Assembly (NCBI RefSeq): GCF_024498075.1
Contig: NZ_JANHOF010000001.1
Coordinates: forward strand, 496,001-560,000
DNA length: 64,000 nt
Direction: 5' to 3'
DNA from: Paenibacillus mendelii
Lineage (GTDB): Bacteria; Bacillota; Bacilli; Paenibacillales; Paenibacillaceae
The notes beneath the pieces were generated by a model. The model worked only from the letters and a program-made list of their open reading frames with translations. It did no database searches and was not told the origin of the DNA. Numbering within the stretch: position 1 is the first letter of the stretch; each line of letters opens with the position of its first letter. Shown here one piece after another: positions 19,739-27,044 of this stretch. A program made the translations under genes and the position numbers.

Positions 19739-19771
19739 CCGCTCCGTTGCCGCTAATAGCTAATGAGCCGT

Positions 19772-20989
19772 CTACTCCAAACTACCGGCTGGACCGAAGA
19801 ATTCATAATGAATATCTGCGGCGGCAATGCCCCATGTTTGCAAAGCGCGGTTCATAGCCTTCATGAATGGAACCGGTCCGCAGAAATAGAAGCTCGCTTC
19901 CGTCGTCGGGACCTTGCTCTGCAGCCATTCCAGATCGATATAACCTTCTTTGTGGAACGTCTGGTTAGTCCTGTCCTGTTCCGTAGGCTGATTGTAAACC
20001 CAATAGGCCGACACCTGCGGATTCTTCCGGGCAAGCTCCTCCACATGCTCCTTCATGGCGTGAACATTCCCATTCTGAGCGGCATGGATGAAGGTCACCT
20101 GACGATCCGGCGCCGTCTCTGCCAATGTGTTGAGCATACTGATCATCGGGGTTAAACCAACACCGCCGCTAATGAGTACAACGGGGCGGGTATCCTTCTG
20201 GTTGAGCGTAAAGTCCCCTGCCGGTGCCGATAACCATAGAACATCGCCTGGTTTGACCTGTTCATGCAAGTATACGGATACCTTCCCTGCTGTGCGATTC
20301 AGATCGCCGGATTCTTCCTTCACCGAGATCCGATAATAGGGTTTTCCCGGGGCATCGGAGAGGCTGTATTGCCGGATATGGGTATTGCGCTCTCCGGGAA
20401 TATCCATCTTCACACTAACGTACTGTCCCGGCTCGAACCCTGCCAATGCTTGACCGTCCTGTGGAACGAGATAGAATGAAGTGATGACATCACTTTCCTT
20501 GATTTTCTTCGCAATATGGAATGCCCGATAACCCGCCCAGCCTCCGGCCTGCCGTTCGGCCTGCTCATACATCTCCGCCTCTACACCGATGAAAGCATCC
20601 GCTATGACGCCATATGCTTCCGCCCAAGCCTGTAGGATTTCCTCTGTAGCCGCATCGCCCAATACTTCCTTAATCGCAGCAAGCAAATTTTCGCCGACGA
20701 TCGGATAATGCTCCGGGAGAACACCAAGACTTCTGTGCTTGTGGGCAATTTGTTTGACGACTGGCAGAATTGCTTCCAGCTTGTCGATATTCACAGCCGC
20801 GGCATAAACCGCATTCGCGAGAGCCGTCTGCTGTCTTCCTTGCTTTTGATTAGCATGGTTAAATATATTCAATAATTCAGGATGATTCGTGAACAGCCTT
20901 TCGTAAAAACGCTTCGTGATGGCCGTTCCATGAACCTCCAACACCGGAACCGTGGACTTAATGATATCAATCGTATTCTTATTGAGCAT
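19772..20989 (-). CDS. hmp: Flavohemoglobin (nitric oxide dioxygenase)
   Basis: Hmp oxidises nitric oxide to nitrate with O2 and NAD(P)H in the cytosol. The 405-residue product starts at ATG 20989 with AGAGGGG 7 nt upstream; upstream in-frame codons extend into promoter elements. Residues 1-140 are a globin (proximal region VKQIAHKHRSLGV, distal YERLF). A ferredoxin-reductase-like FAD domain follows with RQYSLSDAP, and then an NAD domain with LISGGVGLTPM and FYFCGPVPFM. Length and motif order match the family. It converges on the Crp/Fnr gene without a terminator between them. Confidence 0.95.
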   Translation of the reverse strand: MLNKNTIDIIKSTVPVLEVHGTAITKRFYERLFTNHPELLNIFNHANQKQGRQQTALANAVYAAAVNIDKLEAILPVVKQIAHKHRSLGVLPEHYPIVGENLLAAIKEVLGDAATEEILQAWAEAYGVIADAFIGVEAEMYEQAERQAGGWAGYRAFHIAKKIKESDVITSFYLVPQDGQALAGFEPGQYVSVKMDIPGERNTHIRQYSLSDAPGKPYYRISVKEESGDLNRTAGKVSVYLHEQVKPGDVLWLSAPAGDFTLNQKDTRPVVLISGGVGLTPMISMLNTLAETAPDRQVTFIHAAQNGNVHAMKEHVEELARKNPQVSAYWVYNQPTEQDRTNQTFHKEGYIDLEWLQSKVPTTEASFYFCGPVPFMKAMNRALQTWGIAAADIHYEFFGPAGSLE

Positions 20990-21006
20990 GATCGTTCCCC
21001 TCTTTC

Positions 21007-21036
21007 GTTTATACTTGGCATGAATCAAGTATAAAC
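21007..21036 (-). promoter_or_regulatory. Inverted repeat over the hmp -10 element
   Basis: Perfect 11-bp arms GTTTATACTTG (21007-21017) and CAAGTATAAAC (21026-21036) flank an 8-bp spacer. The right arm contains the likely -10 TATACT (21033-21028 on the minus strand) and the left arm covers the start of the transcript. That position suits a repressor operator, for example an NO-responsive Rrf2/NsrR-type factor. The identity of the factor is unknown. Confidence 0.65.
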
Positions 21037-21052
21037 CATGCTGCCCTGCTGC

Positions 21053-21074
21053 TCGTGTGATTGCAATCACACGA
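21053..21074 (-). promoter_or_regulatory. Perfect CRP-type palindrome upstream of hmp
   Basis: A perfect 22-bp palindrome has core TGTGATTGCAATCACA, identical in half-sites to the CRP consensus TGTGA-N6-TCACA. Its centre lies about 42 bp upstream of the transcription start predicted from the TATACT -10, the class II activator position. The nearest candidate binder is the Crp/Fnr protein encoded at 19223-19738. Confidence 0.8.
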
Positions 21075-21337
21075 AAAATCAACGATTTGTGACTATTGAA
21101 TAATCGCTTATGTCGACTCTTCTGGTAAATCGACGATCCAACGCATGAGCTGTGCCACAATTCGGCTTTACATTAACATTCGCAAAACATACGGTTACGA
21201 TACTTACTGCACATCGTGCAGATCGAAACGGGCGGCGTGGCGATATCGTTTGGCAGTCAACCGTTCCAGCTAGTTAGACAGAACAGCTGAAGTGCTGAAG
21301 TGCCGATGATAGCACCTCTTGTCCATACCAACAACTC
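21075..21337. other. Gene-free stretch between hmp regulatory sites and the repeat array
   Basis: I see no gene here. A short CTGCAC/GTGCAG hairpin lies near 21218-21232. The sequence merges into a partial repeat unit near 21338. Confidence 0.4.
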
Positions 21338-22058
21338 CGCCGCGGCCCATCCCGACTGTCAGCCCCACCTTCTACTGCTGTAACGCCAAAAACGGTCTTA
21401 CAACTCGCATCCCACCGCCACGGCACGGCTGTAACGCCGTTTTTTACCCTCACAGCGCCGATTCTGACTGTCAGCCTCCACTTTCTGCGACTGTAACGCC
21501 AGAAAACGGTCTTACAACTCGCATTCCACCGCCGCGGCACGCTGTAACGCCGTTTTCTACCCTTACAGCGCCGATTCCGACTGTCAGCCTTCACTTTCTA
21601 CTTCTGTAACGCCAGAAAACGGTCTTACAACTCGCATCCCACCGTCGCGGCACGGCTGTAACGCCGTTTTCTACCCTTACAGCGCCGATTCCGACTGTCA
21701 GCCTTCACTTTCTACTTCTGTAACGCCAGAAAACGGTCTTACAACTTGCATTCCTCTGCCGCGGCACGGCTGTAACGCCGTTTTCTACCCTTACAGCATC
21801 CATCCCAACTGTCAGCTTCCACTTTCTATTACTGTAACGCCAGAAAACGGTCTTACGTCTCGCATCCCACCGCCGCGGCAACGCTGTAACGCCGTTTTTA
21901 CCCTCACAGCGCCGATTCCAACTGTCAGCCTCCACTTTCTATTACTGTAACGCCAGAAAACGGTCTTACAACTCGCATCCCACCGCCGCGGCACGCTGTA
22001 ACGCCGTTTTCTCCCCTTACAACGCCCTTCCCGTGTTACTACCCCTGCCGTTTTCCAC
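21338..22058. repeat. Tandem array, about six units of 113-114 bp
   Basis: The word CTGTAACGCC recurs at 21378, 21429, 21491, 21542, 21604, 21656, 21718, 21770, 21832, 21884, 21945 and 21996, alternating about 51 and 62 bp apart, so the full period is 113-114 bp. Each unit holds two 27-bp elements that start CTGTAA and end TTACA(G/A). One has core AGAAAACGG and the other the opposite-strand core CCGTTTTCT, so they point in opposite directions. A GCCGATTCCGACTGTCAGCC stretch links units. A partial unit precedes 21378 and a decayed tail runs to about 22070. Short frames through it are repeat artefacts. Function unknown. Confidence 0.9.
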
Positions 22059-22169
22059 CGTTACAGCGCGCGTGGAGCCAGTACCGTCGAATCTCCACCA
22101 GCCGTCTGAACGACCATCTTAACCCACAATCACAGCTTGAACTCCTGCTTTAAATCCGCATAGAAACGC

Positions 22170-22559
22170 TCAAGGATACTCTTGCTTATGATGAAGGAAC
22201 ACTTCAACCTTGCCTTTGTAAAAATAAAGTCGAACAAGATAGCCTGAAGCGCCCAGACAATCCATTTCCCACATCCATTCGGACTCTTGATCTATCAAGG
22301 GGAACACAAATGAATCGCGCGCACCGTTCAATAAATCTGCCATTAATTCAACGAATTCCCTCTTGTTCTTAAACAAGAAGGAATCCTTCAGTTCCAGGCG
22401 TTCTATCCCGGCACCACGATTCGATGATTGTATGAAACATACCTCGATCGTATTTGTTCTTTGCCTGTGTAGAATCAGCTTAGTTCCGCCATCCGTATTC
22501 AATACAACCATCGCAGCTATTCCTTTTGTACAAATAGTCAACTCGGGTGCTGTCATCAC
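22170..22559 (-). CDS. Hypothetical protein, 129 aa
   Basis: I do not recognise it. The product is a small soluble beta-rich protein with no signal peptide or membrane segment. GTG 22559 and ATG 22556 are the candidate starts; neither has a strong ribosome binding site, which fits coupling to the ankyrin gene ending 29 nt upstream. It is the last gene before the tandem repeat array and no terminator is visible after it. Confidence 0.6.
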   Translation of the reverse strand: MMTAPELTICTKGIAAMVVLNTDGGTKLILHRQRTNTIEVCFIQSSNRGAGIERLELKDSFLFKNKREFVELMADLLNGARDSFVFPLIDQESEWMWEMDCLGASGYLVRLYFYKGKVEVFLHHKQEYP

Positions 22560-22588
22560 CGCGAGGCACGCAACTCTGGATCCTTACT

Positions 22589-23287
22589 CTACTTCGATTC
22601 TCCAATCCGGGGAAACCTCGCCTGAATAACATCAATCAACTGGATGTATTTGCGCTCTTCCTCCGTGACATTCTCTTTCTGCTGCCAGTAGTCACCCTCC
22701 AGCAAATCATACATCTCATAAGCCGTAATTTCTTTGCATTCTGGATGACGAATTACAATCTGCAGCGGCTTAATATCATCATCCCAGTTAAAATGCAGCA
22801 CAAAGGCATGTAAAAGTTCGGGTGTATTCAATAAAGGCAGCAGCGCCATGCGCTCCTCTTGATCCGAATAGATGACCTCCTCGACCAAGTCCTTCTCCGC
22901 TCGAGTCAGGGTCAAACGCAGCGAGCCTTCGGTTGCGAGCATTTTGTCCGCCATGGCAGGATAATGCCGGGCAATGAACCAATGGGTATGCGTAATGCCC
23001 TTTGGATGATTAAACTCAACACCGCGCGAGAGGAGAAGATCGACAGCACCCGAATTCCCGAACTTGATTGCCTTCCGCAGCACGGTAAGGCCGAGCTTAT
23101 CTTGCAGCTCCGGATTCGCGCCATGCTCCAACAAGGCGGCAAATAGCTCAATTGGTGCTCTCTGGGTAATGACATAATGCAGCGGCGTTCTGCCAAGAGC
23201 GTCTTGTGCGTTGATGTCATGACCTTGATCAATAGCAGCAGTAAGTTCATCTAAGGAGTTGTTTTTGATGGCTTCAAATAGAGACAT
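22589..23287 (-). CDS. Ankyrin repeat protein
   Basis: The 232-residue cytosolic protein starts at ATG 23287, with GGAGG 9 nt upstream. Residues about 1-115 carry three to four ankyrin repeats, seen as DINAQDALGRTPLHYVI, ALLEHGANPELQDKLGLTVL and a degenerate AVDLLLSRGVEF copy. The C-terminal half is an acidic, helix-rich region I cannot assign. Ankyrin repeats bind proteins; no partner is indicated except the 129-residue protein encoded immediately downstream, which may be co-transcribed. Confidence 0.8.
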   Translation of the reverse strand: MSLFEAIKNNSLDELTAAIDQGHDINAQDALGRTPLHYVITQRAPIELFAALLEHGANPELQDKLGLTVLRKAIKFGNSGAVDLLLSRGVEFNHPKGITHTHWFIARHYPAMADKMLATEGSLRLTLTRAEKDLVEEVIYSDQEERMALLPLLNTPELLHAFVLHFNWDDDIKPLQIVIRHPECKEITAYEMYDLLEGDYWQQKENVTEEERKYIQLIDVIQARFPRIGESK

Positions 23288-23423
23288 TAGCAAGTTCCTC
23301 CCCCTAAGCTGTCTGATTATGAATCTCTGATTTCAAGCTGCATCTGCCAGTGCCTAAAAACTGGCTAATTATCCGTACATTCCAGATGTATCGTGAACAG
23401 CCGGCCATTAGGATCATCATATG

Positions 23424-23449
23424 AAAAAAAGGCCGCAGCTTATGCGACC
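23424..23449 (-). terminator. Terminator of the 23484-24212 gene
   Basis: On the minus strand GGTCGCA and TGCGGCC pair (one G-T) around TAAGC, followed by T7. It lies about 35 nt after the stop at 23484. Confidence 0.85.
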
Positions 23450-23483
23450 TCAATCATGACAACGGTCCTGCGGAGTAAACTTA

Positions 23484-24212
23484 TTACTCCGTGTATGTCA
23501 CCGTTACGGGAGACCATTCCCCGATCACAGTCTGTCCATGAACAGACACGCTACCTTCGGGCGTCAGATCCTTCTCCGTCATGATGCCGAGCGCAATGGT
23601 GAACCGGTTAAATTTAATTGGAACGCCCTTCTCACGACGCACTTCCTCTCCATTAACGAAGAAGACGACCTCATCGTTCCCTCTGTTGTAGGTAATCTTA
23701 TAGGTATTGAATTCTCTTGCCTTGAAATTCGTATCTTCCTTAAAGACGCAGAAATAACGCGTTTTGTCCGACGGCGGTACTTGTACGCCGGGGAATGGCA
23801 GGACCGCGTATACACTGGCATACTTATCGTTGCCGGCAAAGAAATCAAGCGCGGCTCCCGTCGAGAAATCGAGTAAATTCAACGATACGTACCCGTCGTA
23901 CAAATCCCCCGGCGCTGTATTCTGCGAACGCGCCCTAATTTGCAGCTCGAAGCTCACTTCACCCGCTTCGGGCACCTCTACTTGCTCAACCGAGTAATAC
24001 ATATGCTTCGCGTTGTCGAGAATTTGGACTTTATCATGAGATCTGCTTAGTGGAGCCCGTACATATAGAATGCCATTGCGGACGATTACGACCGCATCCG
24101 GCTCGCGGTAAGACCAGAATGTGCCGTCCTGCAGCGGGAATCCGCCGATTTTCCAAACATCTTCCTCGGACAAAATCGTATGAAAATCACCAAAGACCTG
24201 TTGTTTCTCCAT
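23484..24212 (-). CDS. Hypothetical lectin-like protein (possibly DUF6081-like)
   Basis: The 242-residue product starts at ATG 24212 behind AGAGGTGG with 6-nt spacing. It has no signal peptide. The alternating strand pattern, an FNTYKITYN element and the strand DEVVFFVNGEEVRR look like the jelly-roll of concanavalin-type proteins, where that last element is the hallmark of a laminarinase-like fold. I do not see catalytic ExDxxE residues. A match to DUF6081 is a recollection, not a search result. It follows the UbiA gene by 64 bp without an intervening terminator and may share its transcript. Confidence 0.65.
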   Translation of the reverse strand: MEKQQVFGDFHTILSEEDVWKIGGFPLQDGTFWSYREPDAVVIVRNGILYVRAPLSRSHDKVQILDNAKHMYYSVEQVEVPEAGEVSFELQIRARSQNTAPGDLYDGYVSLNLLDFSTGAALDFFAGNDKYASVYAVLPFPGVQVPPSDKTRYFCVFKEDTNFKAREFNTYKITYNRGNDEVVFFVNGEEVRREKGVPIKFNRFTIALGIMTEKDLTPEGSVSVHGQTVIGEWSPVTVTYTE

Positions 24213-24276
24213 GATACGCCACCTCTTCATTGTTGCTATCATAATGTATTCGTGATATAGATGAATCGGATATTTA

Positions 24277-25194
24277 TTAAAGCAGTCCGTGCACCAGCAA
24301 AGCGATCCCCATCAATCCACCGCAGCGGACCGATGCTTTCAGCGATGCTCCCATCAAAGGAAGGTACGCTCGTGAGTCATTCTCGGCACCAAGCGTTCCG
24401 TACACGCGAAACAGCGGTATGATGGTAATGATTGCAATCAACGCATACCAGGGCAGAACTTGCAGCAGCACACATGCGATAAGCGATACATAGGCCAATA
24501 TGGCCAGCATTCTCGAGAAAACAAGCGATTTGCGTTCTCCCCATACGACAACGAGTGTTTTCTTCCCAGCCTGCCGATCAGCCTGCCAGTGAAGGAAATG
24601 GTGATTGAACAGAACAAGCGTCGTGAGCAGCCCGACTGGGAGCGACAGCATCAGAGGGCGATATCCAAACAGCTCGACCTGCACATAATACGTGCCAATA
24701 ACAGGCAAAATACCAAAGGAAAGCAGAATGGCAAGTTCACTATAGCCTTTCCCGCGATATCCAAACTTAAGCGGTGGTGCGACATAGAAGTAGGCAATTA
24801 ATCCGCCCAACGCTCCAAATACCAAGGCCCACCAACCGCTCGCCAAGCTGACTGCGATTCCGCTGACAAGGGCAATAAAGAACATCAACCATGTCATGAG
24901 CCCGAAGGTTCGTTCTGACATAATCCCATTAGCCAAGAAACCGGAATTGGTCGAGATAGCGGCGGCTGTTTCTTTCGCAGCTACATCCACTCCGCTCCGG
25001 TAATCCCAGAGATCATTAATCATGTTCGAGAATAAGTGAGCCGCTCCGGCGCCAAGCAGCGTTATGAGAAAGAGCACAGGATGAAAGGTACCGTTCCACG
25101 CGAATGCTCCCAAACCGCCCAGAACGACGGGGATGAACATGACAGGCAGCACTCGAAACCGGGAGGCTTTCATCCACAGCTTCAGCTTGTCCAT
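24277..25194 (-). CDS. UbiA-family prenyltransferase (MenA-like)
   Basis: UbiA enzymes attach polyprenyl chains to aromatic acceptors in the membrane; MenA makes demethylmenaquinone from 1,4-dihydroxy-2-naphthoate. The 305-residue product has eight to nine predicted helices. The first diphosphate-binding motif is intact (NMINDLWDYRSGVD). The second motif region reads NHHFLHWQADRQAGKKTL: the DRxAGK part is present but the usual preceding Asp is replaced by hydrophobic or His residues. ATG 25194 has AAGGAGG 9 nt upstream. With no other menaquinone genes nearby the acceptor is uncertain. Confidence 0.8.
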   Translation of the reverse strand: MDKLKLWMKASRFRVLPVMFIPVVLGGLGAFAWNGTFHPVLFLITLLGAGAAHLFSNMINDLWDYRSGVDVAAKETAAAISTNSGFLANGIMSERTFGLMTWLMFFIALVSGIAVSLASGWWALVFGALGGLIAYFYVAPPLKFGYRGKGYSELAILLSFGILPVIGTYYVQVELFGYRPLMLSLPVGLLTTLVLFNHHFLHWQADRQAGKKTLVVVWGERKSLVFSRMLAILAYVSLIACVLLQVLPWYALIAIITIIPLFRVYGTLGAENDSRAYLPLMGASLKASVRCGGLMGIALLVHGLL

Positions 25195-25359
25195 GAATGC
25201 ATTCCTCCTTCCGAATAGATTGTGAAAAAAATTACATCATCATCTATCTTATTATAAAGCAATCCGTCCATGTCCGGGAATATATATTTAATGGTTTCGA
25301 CGAATTTCGACTGTCAGTTATGGAAGGATTCCACGGTTTATTCACATTTGGAACATCAT

Positions 25360-25393
25360 AAAGCCTCCAGTATGCACCGATACTGGAGGCTTC
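25360..25393 (-). terminator. Stem-loop after glutamate dehydrogenase
   Basis: A perfect 13-bp stem AAGCCTCCAGTAT / ATACTGGAGGCTT with a 6-nt loop lies about 60 nt beyond the stop at 25450. The T-tract on the minus strand is short, so termination may be partial or bidirectional. Confidence 0.65.
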
Positions 25394-25449
25394 TCTACAG
25401 ATATTATCTCTCAAGCGAGTTCATACATCCTTGGACCACATCCCCGATA

Positions 25450-26829
25450 TCAATACAATTTCCCTTGAATATACAGATTGGTCGACAGCTTCATCACCGC
25501 ATGATTATAGCAAATTTGACGCAGAGACCTGGCACTTTCGAAATAGGAGGGATAGACGGCATCCATGGTTGCTTGCATCTTGGCTTGTAAGAGCTGGAAC
25601 ACTTGGTCTTCCGTATAGAACTGCGTTTCCCGACCTTGCATCCATTCAAAATAAGAGACGATCACGCCGCCCGCATTAGCCAGAATATCCGGAATGACAA
25701 TGCTGCCTTTATTCTGCATGATTTGATCCGCTTCACCGGACACCGGTGCATTCGCACCCTCCACGATGATCCGCGCTTGGATTCGATCGACATTATCGAT
25801 GCGAATCTGGTCCTCCAGCGCGGCTAAGACCAGAACGTCCACATTCAAATAGAGAATATCTTCCCTGCCCAGAATACGGGCATTCACCCCAGCCTCGGAG
25901 AGTCCCTCCAGAGTCGTAGGCAGATCGCCATTATGATTGTTGGCATACGTAATAAGCGCGGGGATGTTGAGCCCTTCTGAATGGAATAACGTAATATTGC
26001 GGTCGCTGACGGCTACAACCTTATTCGTAAGATACTTACAGCTGAATGCTTCCAGAGCTACAACCGATCCCACATTCCCAAAGCCTTGAACGGCCATCGT
26101 TAACGGACGGTTCGCATAGCCTAGTGCCGTATGTGCGAAGGCATTACTACTCACCAATAATCCCTGTTGATTTTGACTGATGAAATCGTGAATCAGATAA
26201 CGGAAGGTCAAATATACCCCCTTACCCGTCGCTTCCCTTCTTCCCAATGAACCGCCATTGATTACGCTCTTGCCTGTGAAGCTGCCGCGGTACGGCTTGC
26301 CGGGGTTAATGCTTTTATACTCCGCCATCATCCAGTCCATCTCGCGCTGGCCTGTTCCTACATCTGGTGCAGGAATGTCCTTGTCGGGACCCAGAATATC
26401 GCTGAAATATTGGACATATTTCTTACAGATCAAATACAACTCCCGTGCGGAATAGTTGCGCGGGTTAATAGCCACCCCGCCTTTGCCGCCGCCAAAAGGA
26501 ACCTCATGCAGCGCATTCTTCAAGGTCATCAACGCGGCTAAATTAACGACCTCCTCTTCATTGACGGATTCGTGGAAGCGAATGCCTCCCTTATAAGGTC
26601 CCAACGTATCATTATGCTGTGTGCGAAAAGCTGGAATTCGTACAACCTCGCCACTGTCGAGTGGGATGCGCAGGAACGACTTGTGAATTTTATTGGGCGT
26701 CGAGAGAATAGAAGCTAAGGAGTGAAAGGCTTTAATTCTAGCCTCCTCCTGCAAATTCGGCAGGAAAGCAGGATCATCGAGCAAGTTGTGCAAGGAATTT
26801 TCAATAATAACACTGGTCTGGTTCGCCAT
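25450..26829 (-). CDS. NAD(P)-dependent glutamate dehydrogenase (Glu/Leu/Phe/Val family)
   Basis: It interconverts glutamate and 2-oxoglutarate plus ammonia in the cytosol. ATG 26829 follows GAGGTGA by 8 nt and gives 459 residues. The substrate domain has GPYKGGIRFH, the catalytic-Lys motif PFGGGKGGV and PAPDVGTG; the Rossmann part has AVQGFGNVGS; the C-terminal region has VEGANAPV and PDILANAGGV. It is about 35 residues longer than Bacillus RocG/GudB. Part of this is an insert before the Rossmann motif (SQNQQGLLVSSNAFAHTALG, about residues 212-231) where homologs have a short loop. The gene stands alone. Confidence 0.93.
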   Translation of the reverse strand: MANQTSVIIENSLHNLLDDPAFLPNLQEEARIKAFHSLASILSTPNKIHKSFLRIPLDSGEVVRIPAFRTQHNDTLGPYKGGIRFHESVNEEEVVNLAALMTLKNALHEVPFGGGKGGVAINPRNYSARELYLICKKYVQYFSDILGPDKDIPAPDVGTGQREMDWMMAEYKSINPGKPYRGSFTGKSVINGGSLGRREATGKGVYLTFRYLIHDFISQNQQGLLVSSNAFAHTALGYANRPLTMAVQGFGNVGSVVALEAFSCKYLTNKVVAVSDRNITLFHSEGLNIPALITYANNHNGDLPTTLEGLSEAGVNARILGREDILYLNVDVLVLAALEDQIRIDNVDRIQARIIVEGANAPVSGEADQIMQNKGSIVIPDILANAGGVIVSYFEWMQGRETQFYTEDQVFQLLQAKMQATMDAVYPSYFESARSLRQICYNHAVMKLSTNLYIQGKLY

Positions 26830-26975
26830 ATGTACAATCACCTCTGTAAATTATTAGTTGTCCATACATCCACCCACTCTTACAGTATAACCATACCGGT
26901 CATTCACAAAGCAAGCGGGATATGAACGGCAGCTGAACTATTCAGAAATACCGGTCTTTTCTTACAGCTGGGCAT

Positions 26976-27026
26976 AAAAAAGAGGAATTTGTTGTACCAG
27001 AGACCGCTGGCATAACAAATTCCTCT
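26976..27026 (-). terminator. Terminator of the repeat surface-protein gene
   Basis: AGAGGAATTTGTT (26981-26993) pairs perfectly with AACAAATTCCTCT (27014-27026). On the minus strand the stem is followed by TTTTTATG. It starts 18 nt beyond the stop at 27045. Confidence 0.85.
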
Positions 27027-27044
27027 AATCCATTATACGTTCTA

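Noticed and set aside
21274..21594. Minus-strand frame through the repeat array
   Set aside because: It is made only of translated repeat units, lacks a ribosome binding site and repeats the same peptide.
21338..22058. Tandem array considered as CRISPR
   Set aside because: The period is 113-114 bp, the intervening sequence is itself repeated rather than unique, and no cas gene is near.
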